Shown: piece after piece, positions 16,558 to 23,904 of the stretch | Position numbering within the stretch: the stretch's first letter is position 1 | Layout of the letters: each line of letters starts with the position of its first letter | Assembly (NCBI GenBank): GCA_050008575.1 | Contig: JBEKMJ010000022.1 | Span: forward strand, 59,051-123,050 | Length of the DNA stretch: 64,000 bases | Source of the DNA: Bog-159 sp050008575 | GTDB lineage: Bacteria > Acidobacteriota > Terriglobia > Bryobacterales > Bryobacteraceae | Reading direction: 5' to 3' | Translations under genes and position numbers: made by a program | The notes under the pieces: model-generated | Told to the model about the DNA's origin: nothing | Database searches by the model: none | Seen by the model: only the letters and a program-made list of their open reading frames with translations

Positions 16558-17790
16558 GTGGCGGGCGTTCGGTTAGCCGGTAAGTCGATCGCATCAGCGG
16601 GCATCTTGAGCTTGCTTGCGGGGCTGATGCTCCACTTTCATATTGCGTCATATGCCTATCTGGCATCGGCGCTTACGGGCTCATTCGCGATATGTCTTTG
16701 GGCTCGGCCGGGGGTTCGCAGCCTGGGCGGCACCCTGCTGCTGGGCGCGGGCTTTTGGGCGCTTTGCGGCATGCTCGACGGTGGTCCGCCACTCTGCACA
16801 TTCCCCGCCTTTCTGGGTCTGGGCAGCTTGGGGACTTCGGCCCTGACAGCACTGTGGTCCGGTCCCGGCCAACGGCAATCTAGCCTGGACACATGCCTGA
16901 CAGCGTCCATGTTTCCCCTGTTCCTGGTCCTGGCGGGATTTTCTCTGGCCGTAACAAGCGTTGTACATCCAAAGACTTACGACTTATTCTTGTATGCATT
17001 TGATGAGCAATTGGGCGGCCAGCCCAGTTTTCTCATCGGTCGGATTTTCGCTCGATCCGCCGCTCTCCGGCAGATTTGCTATATCGGCTACGAAGCGCTC
17101 CCCTTCGCCATGGCGGTCGCCTTTGCCATGGAGCGCGGCAGACCCGGCGGGCACATTTCGCGGCTGATGCCGGCGTTCGCCGTGGCGGCCGCGGGCGGAT
17201 TTCTGCTGTACAACCTATATCCCGCAGCGGGGCCCGTACACGTATTCGGAACCCAGTTTCCGTACTCGCCGCCACCGTCCGGCGCGCCTCCTTTCCGGAT
17301 GGTGGCGGTGGACTCGGCGCCGCGCAATGCCATGCCTTCCGTCCACATTGCCATGGCCTTGCTGATTCTGTGGAACTCGCGCCCATGGCCGAAGCTGTGC
17401 CGAGGCCTCGCCGGCGGGCTGCTGGCGATCACCATTTTGGCGACGTTGGGATTCGGCGAGCATTATCTGGTGGACCTGTTTGTGGCGGTGCCCTTCGCAC
17501 TGCTGGCGCAAGGGCTGGCGGTGCCCGATGTGCCATGGCGGAATGCGGCGCGCGCGGCTGCGGTGGCGGCCGGCGGCCTGGCGGTTGCGGCGTGGTTGAT
17601 TTATCTGCGTCTGCCGTCGCCGCCGCTCGAAAGCAACGGCGCCCTGGCCTGGAGCCTACTGGCCGGCTCGGCCGTGGCGGCGCTGTTTCTGGAAGCGCGT
17701 TTGCACAGTGCCGGGGCGCAGACCGGACTCCCAGCGCCAGGGCGGGTTATCGAAAGAGAGTATGCGGCGCGGCTGCGGGCCCCCGGATAA
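16558..17790 (+). CDS. PAP2 superfamily membrane phosphatase, copy B
   Basis: The 410-aa protein is a longer paralogue of the PAP2 at 15491, with extra N-terminal helices. Its PAP2 motifs are NAMPSVHIAMALL (about residue 258) and GEHYLVDLFVAVPFA (about 300). The start is GTG at 16558. It is predicted to have 10 or more transmembrane segments. Copies A and B diverge outside the catalytic core, so the duplication is old or the proteins have specialised. The next gene is the large membrane paralogue B. Confidence 0.82.
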   Translation: MAGVRLAGKSIASAGILSLLAGLMLHFHIASYAYLASALTGSFAICLWARPGVRSLGGTLLLGAGFWALCGMLDGGPPLCTFPAFLGLGSLGTSALTALWSGPGQRQSSLDTCLTASMFPLFLVLAGFSLAVTSVVHPKTYDLFLYAFDEQLGGQPSFLIGRIFARSAALRQICYIGYEALPFAMAVAFAMERGRPGGHISRLMPAFAVAAAGGFLLYNLYPAAGPVHVFGTQFPYSPPPSGAPPFRMVAVDSAPRNAMPSVHIAMALLILWNSRPWPKLCRGLAGGLLAITILATLGFGEHYLVDLFVAVPFALLAQGLAVPDVPWRNAARAAAVAAGGLAVAAWLIYLRLPSPPLESNGALAWSLLAGSAVAALFLEARLHSAGAQTGLPAPGRVIEREYAARLRAPG

Positions 17791-17806
17791 TAATGGCTGT
17801 GTGAGC

Positions 17807-19285
17807 ATGACGGCTCGGACCCCGCCAATCCCAAAGTGGATTTTGTATCCCGCTGTTTCGCTGGCCGTACTGGCGCCATGTTTTTGGCAGCGCCGCATCC
17901 AGGCGGGGGATCTTTCGAGTCACCTTTACAACGCGTGGTTGGCGCAGTTGATCGAACAGGGAAAGGCCGGCGCCCTCACTCTGGCGCGGCAGAGCCACAA
18001 CGTACTGTTCGATCTGTTGCTGAGCGCGCTGCTGAAGACGTTTGGCCCCGGCCCGGCGCAGCGCATCGCGGTGGCAGTGGCGGTGCTGGTTTTCTTTTGG
18101 GGCGCGTTCGCCCTGGTGCGGGCGGTTTCGCGACGCGCGGCCCCGTGGCCGTGGACGCCCTGCCTGGCCATGCTGGCCTATGGCTGGGTGTTCCACATGG
18201 GCCTGTTCAACTTTTATCTTTCACTGGGGTTGGCGTTCTGGGCGCTGGCTGTGGCGCAAGGTATCGCGCGCCGCTCCGCTCCTTCGAAATGGCCGGGGAA
18301 ATGGCTGGCGGTGGGCGGGCTGCTGGTGGTAAGCTACGTGGCGCATCCGATGCCGGTGCTGTGGGCGATCGCCGTGCTGGCTTACGGCGGCGTGGCACGC
18401 GCCATGGCGCCGCGCTACCGCATCCTGCTGGCGGGCGGAGCGTTGGCCGGATTAGCCGCGTTGGGCGTGTCGCTCAAGCTATTCTTCCACTGCCAGTGGG
18501 AGTCCGGTCAGGCGCGCTGGATTACAGGCGCGGATCAGATCTGGGTTTTCGGCGACCGGTATCTGCCGTTGGCGGCGGCGGTGCTGGCACTGTGGGCTCT
18601 GGCGTTTCAGAGGGTGCTCGAAAAGCGCGGGCTGCGCCGCACGCTGCTGGATGTGCGCTGGCACTTGGCGATCCTGACGGTGGCATGCGTGGCGCTGCTG
18701 CCGAGCATCGTGGTGCTGCCGGCCAGCGGCCAAGCGGAAAGCCTGCTGATCGCGCGGATGTCGCTGGCGGGCGCGGTATTGTATTGCGCGCTGGCGGCGG
18801 CCGTACCGGCGCGAAAGTGGGTGACGGCCGCCATGGGGGCCGCGGCAGCCATCTTCTTCTGTTTCGTTTATCAGGATGAAAGCGCCCTGAACCGGGTAGA
18901 GGACCGCATGGAGCGGGTGGTGGCACAGCTTCCACCGGGGCAGCGCGTGGTCAGCGCCTTAATGGATACGAACCTGCGCGAATTCGCGCTGCTGCATGTG
19001 GTGGATCGAGTGTGCGTGGGCCGATGTTTCAGCTACGCGAACTACGAGCCGTCGGTGGGACAATTTCGCGTGCGGGCGGAACGGGACAATGGCATCGTGA
19101 CGCCGAACTTCCGGGATTCGTGGGCGATGCAGGCGGGCGGCTACGTGGTGAAGCCGCGCGACGTGCCGCTTTACCGGATCGATTTGTGCGGCGCGGGGAG
19201 CGATTTGTGCGCGGCGCCGGTGGCGGCGGGTGTCACGCTACGGCGCACGTGGCTGCATGTGACGCCGGAGTTGTGGCGGCCTTAG
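17807..19285 (+). CDS. Large polytopic membrane protein, paralogue B
   Basis: At 492 aa from the ATG at 17807 it matches paralogue A (493 aa) end to end: RIQAGDLSSHLYNAWLAQL, CLAMLAYGWVFHMGLFNFY, VDRVCVGRCFSYANYEPS and YRIDLCG. A GTG at 17801 is the alternative start. It closes the cluster whose order is membrane A, peptide A, PAP2-A, peptide B, PAP2-B, membrane B. No enzymatic motif is clear. A role in moving or modifying a lipid-linked surface glycan is only a hypothesis. Confidence 0.75.
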   Translation: MTARTPPIPKWILYPAVSLAVLAPCFWQRRIQAGDLSSHLYNAWLAQLIEQGKAGALTLARQSHNVLFDLLLSALLKTFGPGPAQRIAVAVAVLVFFWGAFALVRAVSRRAAPWPWTPCLAMLAYGWVFHMGLFNFYLSLGLAFWALAVAQGIARRSAPSKWPGKWLAVGGLLVVSYVAHPMPVLWAIAVLAYGGVARAMAPRYRILLAGGALAGLAALGVSLKLFFHCQWESGQARWITGADQIWVFGDRYLPLAAAVLALWALAFQRVLEKRGLRRTLLDVRWHLAILTVACVALLPSIVVLPASGQAESLLIARMSLAGAVLYCALAAAVPARKWVTAAMGAAAAIFFCFVYQDESALNRVEDRMERVVAQLPPGQRVVSALMDTNLREFALLHVVDRVCVGRCFSYANYEPSVGQFRVRAERDNGIVTPNFRDSWAMQAGGYVVKPRDVPLYRIDLCGAGSDLCAAPVAAGVTLRRTWLHVTPELWRP

Positions 19286-19296
19286 TATCCCGCCGG

Positions 19297-19405
19297 TGGC
19301 ACAGGCTTCAGCCTGTGTGGCTACAGGCTTCAGCCTGTGTTGCTAAAGGCTTCAGCTTGTGTGGCTACAGGCTTCAGTCTGTGTTGCTACAGGCTTCAGC
19401 CTGTG
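19297..19405. repeat. Tandem array of a 22-nt palindromic repeat (five copies)
   Basis: Five consecutive units of about 22 nt carry ACAGGCTTCAGCCTGT-type palindromes separated by alternating TGGCT and TTGCT. Units start near 19297, 19318, 19340, 19362 and 19384. Copies 3 and 4 carry substitutions (CAGCTTG, CAGTCTG). The array lies just after the stop of membrane paralogue B. Confidence 0.85.
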
Positions 19406-19471
19406 TTGGGCGAGCTTCGCTCGCCGCGGAGCGGGCCTGCGAGGCCCGCGCAGGCTTCGAGCCTGCCCCAC
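19406..19471. repeat. Palindromic repeat cluster abutting the metallo-hydrolase stop
   Basis: Hairpins GGCGAGC-TTC-GCTCGCC, CGGGCCTGCGAGGCCCG and GCAGGCTTCGAGCCTGC end in GCCCCAC at 19465-19471. The next base is the first of the stop codon (minus strand) of the metallo-hydrolase, so the element touches the gene end exactly. Confidence 0.8.
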
Positions 19472-20266
19472 CTACAACGAAAACACGAATGGCTTGCCGT
19501 GTTCCAGGCGCAAGTAGCGCACTTCGGGCGCCCGCAGCGTCAGCGACGCGCGGAACTGGCCGGGATCGACCGAATTATCCGGAAACATATCGTAGTGGCA
19601 GGGGATGGCGCCCTTGGGCTGGATCTGCGCGGCCAGTTGCGCGGCCTCGTAGTGCGATAGATTGTTGAAGCCGCCGTTAATGCAGGCGATCATCAAATCC
19701 GGGCGATGCTTGCCCGCCGAGGCCAGCAATTCGCTGTAGTCCGTATCGCCGGTCACGTAGACGCGCGGGCCTTTGCCGAACTGGAAAACGAAGCCCATGT
19801 GATTGAGGTCGGTCGAATCGGTGGGCAGCGCGAACGTGCCGTGGACCGTCACGTCGCGGAACTCGAGCTGGCAGGAAGGCCAAGCGGGCACGATCCGGCC
19901 GGTCTCCACGCCTTGTGCTTGAAACACTTCGCAACTCGGATGCGGGCCGATGAATTGGGTGGTGTCCTTGTGGCGCAGACGCTCGATAGTGACTGGGTCG
20001 GTATGGTCCTGATGGTTGTGGGTGCAGGTGAAGATATCCACGTCCAACGCTTCGGGCGGCAGCAGGATGGGCACCTGGCGATCCAGGTTGATGCCGGAAT
20101 CGGGATAGGTTTCGTGGCAGGAATTGGTCAGGTACAAGTCGGTCGAGACCAGCGTGCCTTCAGCCGTCTTGAAGATAAAACCGTTCTGGCCCAGCCACCA
20201 GATGGCCACGGCGTTGCGCGATACGGGGAAACCGCGGATATCCTGCATCAGGCTCATGTGGCTCAT
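19472..20266 (-). CDS. UlaG-like metallo-beta-lactamase-fold hydrolase
   Basis: The 264-aa protein has the metal-binding motif THNHQDHTDP (HxHxDH), further ligands in TGDTDYSE and a terminal GAIPCHYDMFPDN. These resemble UlaG L-ascorbate-6-phosphate lactonase and related MBL-fold proteins. The N-terminus (WWLGQNGFIFKT) is the usual first strand. Start codons at 20266, 20257 and 20248 are all possible and none has a strong ribosome-binding site. No ula pathway genes are nearby, so the substrate is unknown. A degraded copy of its 5' end lies near 21580-21655. Confidence 0.83.
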   Translation of the reverse strand: MSHMSLMQDIRGFPVSRNAVAIWWLGQNGFIFKTAEGTLVSTDLYLTNSCHETYPDSGINLDRQVPILLPPEALDVDIFTCTHNHQDHTDPVTIERLRHKDTTQFIGPHPSCEVFQAQGVETGRIVPAWPSCQLEFRDVTVHGTFALPTDSTDLNHMGFVFQFGKGPRVYVTGDTDYSELLASAGKHRPDLMIACINGGFNNLSHYEAAQLAAQIQPKGAIPCHYDMFPDNSVDPGQFRASLTLRAPEVRYLRLEHGKPFVFSL

Positions 20267-20322
20267 TGTGTCAAGGCGCGGGGGCGCTTGCAAACGGGGC
20301 GGAGTTGCGCCAAATTGAGAGC

Positions 20323-20619
20323 ATGCCGATACCGATGGACTTCCTGCGCATCGTGTTGGGACTTTTTTGCCTGTTCTTCGCGCACTTCCTGGGGCGCTCG
20401 ATTGTGCGGATGCGTCGCGGCCGCCAGGGCGCGCGCAGCTTCTACGGATGGCTGATCCGGACGGCGATCGCGGCCGGGGCGATCCTATGGCATCGCGGAT
20501 TGGATGGCATTGCGATTGGGGCGTTCACTTTGGCGGCGGCGTCGCTGGTGGTGGGTGTTTGGAACGAGCAACGGCCTGAGGAGCAGGAGGATTTGACCAA
20601 GGAGATTTTCGGGGGGTGA
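20323..20619 (+). CDS. Small two- to three-helix membrane protein
   Basis: The 98-aa product has hydrophobic segments near residues 5-22 and 45-80 and an acidic tail (EEQEDLTKEIFGG). I recognise no family. It is divergent from the metallo-hydrolase with 56 bp between the chosen starts. A decayed duplicate of its C-terminus is found at 21690-21743, preserving EQ..PEEQEDLT-type coding, which suggests the ancestral gene pair was once duplicated. Confidence 0.6.
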   Translation: MPIPMDFLRIVLGLFCLFFAHFLGRSIVRMRRGRQGARSFYGWLIRTAIAAGAILWHRGLDGIAIGAFTLAAASLVVGVWNEQRPEEQEDLTKEIFGG

Positions 20620-20637
20620 GGTGGGAGAGTTGCCTAT

Positions 20638-20750
20638 CGCCCGCGGAACGAGAGGGATAATTTGGCCTCCACCGGCGCCACATTCGGCACGCAGAACAAC
20701 GGGCAGATCACGCAGGCGGTGGATACCGGCCTGCCGTATGATATGATCCG
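20638..20750 (+). pseudogene. Fragment resembling the C-terminus of a TonB-dependent receptor or other secreted protein
   Basis: An open stretch encodes NLASTGATFGTQNNGQITQA and continues to a DTGLPYDMI ending. The wording is reminiscent of the last strands of acidobacterial Oar-like TonB receptors. There is no start codon in frame and no family-scale length. It lies in a 1.4-kb zone without intact genes. Weak call. Confidence 0.25.
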
Positions 20751-20834
20751 CCGATTTAGCCGGCGGCACGCCTGCACGTGGCCGGACGCACGCTGTGGCG
20801 GACGCGAAACCGGTCGTCGCGGCTACACTATTTG

Positions 20835-21068
20835 CTAGCGTCGCTCCCTTGTGCCGCCTTGATGGTGGTGCACTTGACATCCGCGCACAGTGACGGAGCT
20901 ATTGCAGGGAATATTAGTGACTGACCGGAGTTCCAGGACGGCGAACTGCTGCTCCGCTCCGAAGCGGACGAGCAGCCTGCCGGAGTCCGGTGGAATCACG
21001 CATGTCCCGCCCTCGTTACCGCATGGTACCCAAGCGTTTACCTGGGCTGAAAGGCAACTCACAAAGAC
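20835..21068 (-). pseudogene. Fragment of a Cys-rich beta domain (W..C..EGGTC type)
   Basis: The minus frame from about 21068 to 20835 reads NAWVPCGNEGGTC, then LVRFGAEQQFAVLEL and IPCNSSV. This fits the small extracellular domain whose usual text is W..C..EGGTC....VR(Y/F)GA....C, found at the ends of secreted enzymes and lectin-like proteins. An in-frame stop at 21069-21071 cuts it off upstream and no signal peptide precedes it. It looks like a remnant of a larger secreted protein. Confidence 0.4.
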
Positions 21069-21369
21069 TCAAACTAAAAACACTAGAAACGTCAACCTAT
21101 GCACCGAGCGCAGCATGGGTTTTCCCTGGCTGGAGACCTCGGCGGGACTCGTCTCGGATGGAGGCTGCCAATTGTTCCCAGTTATTACCGGAAACTCGGC
21201 CGGGTACGCCGCTTCTGGCATGTTCTCACTATCCTTTTCATATATCACCTTAGCCAGACTTTCTTTCTTACATCCCGGCTGCATCGAGTCTACACCCGTT
21301 TGCCTCTCTTGCAACCGTTGAGAGCAAGTTTGTTTTCCCTCCTTTGGAGCTTAAGTACCTTATAGCACT

Positions 21370-21420
21370 TAAAAAAAAGACCATTCTGCCCTTTTCATGC
21401 GCCGCAACTGCCAGAATGGC
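21370..21420 (-). terminator. Possible minus-strand terminator
   Basis: Read on the minus strand, CCATTCTG (21419-21412) pairs with CAGAATGG (21388-21381) around a 23-nt loop and is followed by TCTTTTTTTT. The 8-bp stem and T tract fit an intrinsic terminator, but no minus-strand gene is recognisable upstream. It may survive from a lost gene. Confidence 0.35.
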
Positions 21421-21575
21421 TGCTGTCGGGCTGGCTACAAAGACACACCTCTCTTTTTGCCTGCTTCCTTCATCGCCAGCTTCCGCCGTGAGGACCCAAT
21501 CGTTGCCCGGATGTCATCCCCAGCGCACCGATCCACCGCACCATGCTTCCAACGTGGCAGGAATAGTATTCGGGT

Positions 21576-21743
21576 CCAGCCACCAGATGCCCACCGTGTT
21601 GCGCGATACGGGGGAAGCCGCGGGTCTTCTCTATCAGGCCCACGCGGTCATCGTGTCGTCAGGGTGCGGCGCGGCCAGAACCTGCGGACGAGCAGCGGCC
21701 GAAGAAGCAGGAGGATTTGACGCGCGAGATCTTTGGGAAGTAA
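21576..21743 (+). pseudogene. Decayed duplicate of the 20190-20620 gene pair
   Basis: CCAGCCACCAGATGCCCACC and following bases at 21576-21655 match, with about one mismatch in five, the 5' end of the metallo-hydrolase (20191-20275). Then 21662-21680 matches the middle of the small membrane gene (TGCG.CGCGGCC). After an internal deletion, GAGCAGCGGCCGAAGAAGCA and on to the TAA at 21741 match its 3' end (20564-20619). Gene order and orientation are kept. It is non-functional. Confidence 0.55.
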
Positions 21744-22066
21744 CTTATCCCACAGTCGAATCCGCTCTTCCAAAAATGGAATCCGATTAGAATCAGCGAA
21801 GACGGCCAATCATGGGAAGTATTATGCATTTGCCCTTGACAAGCATGCCGCATCGGCTCACACTAGGTGGCGATTGAGCAATTCCGCTGCACTCATCGGA
21901 TCATCCGACCTAAGTCAGACAATCCGAAGATGTTCCGTCTCTTAGCCAAGCCACAGCCGAGGAGAAGGTTTGACGCGTTTGCTCGCGGTATTTCCATCCA
22001 CCTCAAGTAAGACCGCGGCGCTGGGATCCAAGGTACGACGGAGTAAGCCGTCTCGAAAGGGCGTGA

Positions 22067-22375
22067 ATGTCTTTGTCGCAATGGTGGACTTTCCGTGAAT
22101 CGCTTGTCGGATACGACCACAACTACCGGGCTGTTTACGAGTTTGGCGATTCCTCGGAAATCGTCATATACATCGGTAGCTCGGATGAACTCCAGTTCCG
22201 CTTGACCCGGCACCTCAATGAGCCGGCGGATTCGTGCATCAAGAAGAACGCAAAGAACTACCGGTACGAATATACGGCGGACTATTTGCGCCGCGAACAG
22301 CAGTTGTACGATGAGCACGTCTCGCTGTATGGCAAACCTCCGATCTGTAACACTGCAAGACCGTCTGGGCCTTAG
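22067..22375 (+). CDS. GIY-YIG-like nuclease domain protein
   Basis: The 102-aa product fits the GIY-YIG layout: RAVYEFGD (GIY strand), VIYIGSSDELQFRLTRHL (YIG strand with catalytic-type Arg), a helix with Glu (LRREQQLYDEH) and a terminal YGKPPICN carrying the conserved Asn. AAAGG lies 6 nt before the ATG. It stands alone in a decayed zone. It may be a remnant of a mobile element or a stand-alone nuclease. The first GIY residues are divergent (VYE), so activity is uncertain. Confidence 0.6.
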   Translation: MSLSQWWTFRESLVGYDHNYRAVYEFGDSSEIVIYIGSSDELQFRLTRHLNEPADSCIKKNAKNYRYEYTADYLRREQQLYDEHVSLYGKPPICNTARPSGP

Positions 22376-22424
22376 CCGGGCGTCTTCCGAGCGAGCCGGC
22401 AATGGATGAGGCTTCGGGTCGATC

Positions 22425-22520
22425 CCGGGTATGCCGCCACCAGGCGATGCACCAGTTCGGCTAGCGCTGGGTCGCCGGTTGCCGGTGTCTTGAAAATGGT
22501 CGCGCGGTCGATCGCCGTGG
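22425..22520 (-). pseudogene. Possible remnant of a nucleotidyltransferase N-terminus
   Basis: The minus strand encodes TPATGDPALAELVHRLVAAY, which resembles the helix preceding the GSxARG motif of minimal (MNT-type) nucleotidyltransferases. The expected catalytic motif does not follow. The fragment is short, so this is a weak reading. Confidence 0.2.
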
Positions 22521-22554
22521 CCTCGTCTCGCCGGTTTGCCACAAACTGGTCCTG

Positions 22555-23904
22555 TTAGAAGCGGGTGACTTCAGTGAAGTGGAAGCCGCGGACCTTCATG
22601 GCGGGAACTACCATGTCGAAGGCTTCTTCGCCCGACGCGCGCACCGAAGGCGAGAGCGCTTCCACATTCGACAGCAGCTCCGGCAGGGCTTGATTGAAGC
22701 GGAAATTGCGTACGCCGCGGCTGACGCGGCCGTCTTCGATCAGAAATGTGCCGTCGCGGGTCATGCCGGTCATGATCTTTTCGTAGGGATCGACTTCGCG
22801 GATGTACCAGAGCCGCGTGACCAGGATGCCGCGCGCGGTGCAGGCGATCATGTCTTCAAGCGGCGTCGCGCCGCCCGCAATCACGATGTTCATGGGCGCT
22901 TCGCCGTACTCGTTGGGCAGCGGGAAGCCGTGCCCGGTCGGCTCGACTCCGGCGGCGTGCGCGGCTTGGCGGCAGAATGCCACGTCGCGGACCACGCCAT
23001 GGTCGACAAGCGCGAGTTTGCGCCGCGGAACGCCTTCGCCATCGAAAGGCGCGCCGGCTTGCAGCGGGTGATACGCATCGTCATAAATGGTGACGTTTTC
23101 ACCGAAGAGCTTTTCGCCGATACGGTCGCGCAGGAAACTGCGGCCGTCGCCGATGGCGGTGGCGCTGAAGTCGCCGAACATCTGGCCCACCAGATCCAGG
23201 ACGGCAGCCGGTTCGAGGATCACCGTATAAGCGCCGGGTGGGAGTTCGATTGGATCGCGCGATGTTTGCGATTTGGCGGCGGCCGAGCGCGCCATGGCGG
23301 CGGGATCCAGATCGCGGTGCGAGCAGGCGCTGCCCTTCGCCCAGCCTGAGCTATCGGCGGCCATCGCGGTGATGGAGAACTGGGCCATCGTTTCGGGATA
23401 GTAGGCGAAGACGCCATTCGAGTTCAGGAGGGCGGATACGGTTTCAGATGTGGCGTAGATGCCTGCCGCGGTCTGGCCTGAGGATTCGACGATGCGGATG
23501 GCCTCGGCTACGGCTCTAGCGCGATCGGCGGGAGATACATGCGCGGTGGGTGCGTGCCAGCGGGCTACAGGACAGGCCGGGAGGCCCGGCCTACTTAACG
23601 GCAGCAAGCTTGCGTCGGGTTCCTGCAGCTTCGTAAGAGACACGGACTCCGCTACTACCTGGCGGATGGACTCATCGTCCAGCCGGTTGGTGGTGGCGCG
23701 CGCGGTACGTCCGTCGAACTGCACGCGGACGGACAGTTGGCCGCTGCGCTCGGCGACATTTTGATGAATGGCGTTGTTGGCGAAGCGCGTGAGCGCGCTG
23801 CATTCGGCGGTCAGGATGGCCTCGGCGCCGGCGACGCCCAGCGTGCGCGCCGCGTCCACGACCTGGTCGAAAATGGCTTGGCAGCGCGCGGATTCAATCG
23901 GCAT
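22555..23904 (-). CDS. pmbA: PmbA/TldE family metalloprotease-complex subunit
   Basis: The 449-aa protein is the TldE/PmbA half of the TldD/E complex: N-terminal domain with AIHQNVAERSGQLSVRV, central PPGAYTVILEPAAVLDLVG and C-terminal LPNEYGEAPMNIVIAGG. It lacks the HExxxH of TldD, as expected. TldD/E degrade or mature peptides in the cytoplasm. The gene overlaps tldD by 11 nt. A palindrome of the genomic repeat family (23575-23591) lies in frame and encodes SRPGLPACP, a likely insertion tolerated in a loop. Confidence 0.9.
   Translation of the reverse strand: MPIESARCQAIFDQVVDAARTLGVAGAEAILTAECSALTRFANNAIHQNVAERSGQLSVRVQFDGRTARATTNRLDDESIRQVVAESVSLTKLQEPDASLLPLSRPGLPACPVARWHAPTAHVSPADRARAVAEAIRIVESSGQTAAGIYATSETVSALLNSNGVFAYYPETMAQFSITAMAADSSGWAKGSACSHRDLDPAAMARSAAAKSQTSRDPIELPPGAYTVILEPAAVLDLVGQMFGDFSATAIGDGRSFLRDRIGEKLFGENVTIYDDAYHPLQAGAPFDGEGVPRRKLALVDHGVVRDVAFCRQAAHAAGVEPTGHGFPLPNEYGEAPMNIVIAGGATPLEDMIACTARGILVTRLWYIREVDPYEKIMTGMTRDGTFLIEDGRVSRGVRNFRFNQALPELLSNVEALSPSVRASGEEAFDMVVPAMKVRGFHFTEVTRF
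23575..23591. repeat. Palindromic repeat module inside pmbA
   Basis: GGCCGGG-AGG-CCCGGCC is a perfect 7-bp inverted repeat with a 3-nt loop, flanked by GTAG-like ends (CTACAGGACA on one side, CTACTTAAC on the other). This resembles the loose modules elsewhere in the window. It keeps the pmbA frame. Confidence 0.6.

Larger units (their letters stand above)
21071..22050. other. Gene-poor, lower-GC zone with no intact gene
   Basis: No frame here has convincing coding character. The stretch is visibly less GC-rich than the surroundings, especially 21060-21400 and 21730-21990. It contains a minus-strand hairpin/T-tract at 21370-21420 and the decayed duplicate at 21576-21743. A TTGACA hexamer sits at 21836-21841 without a clear -10. 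The composition suggests foreign or decaying DNA. Confidence 0.5.

Noticed and set aside
15338..16666. Minus-strand frame of over 400 codons across PAP2-A
   Set aside because: Composition is typical of an antisense shadow. PAP2 motifs and the two small peptides lie on the plus strand.
20890..21321. A 143-codon plus-strand frame in the low-GC zone
   Set aside because: No domain, mixed hydrophobic and Ser/Thr composition, no ribosome-binding site; the minus strand carries the Cys-rich fragment instead.
21836..21870. Sigma-70 promoter starting TTGACA
   Set aside because: No acceptable -10 hexamer at 16-18 bp and no gene immediately downstream.
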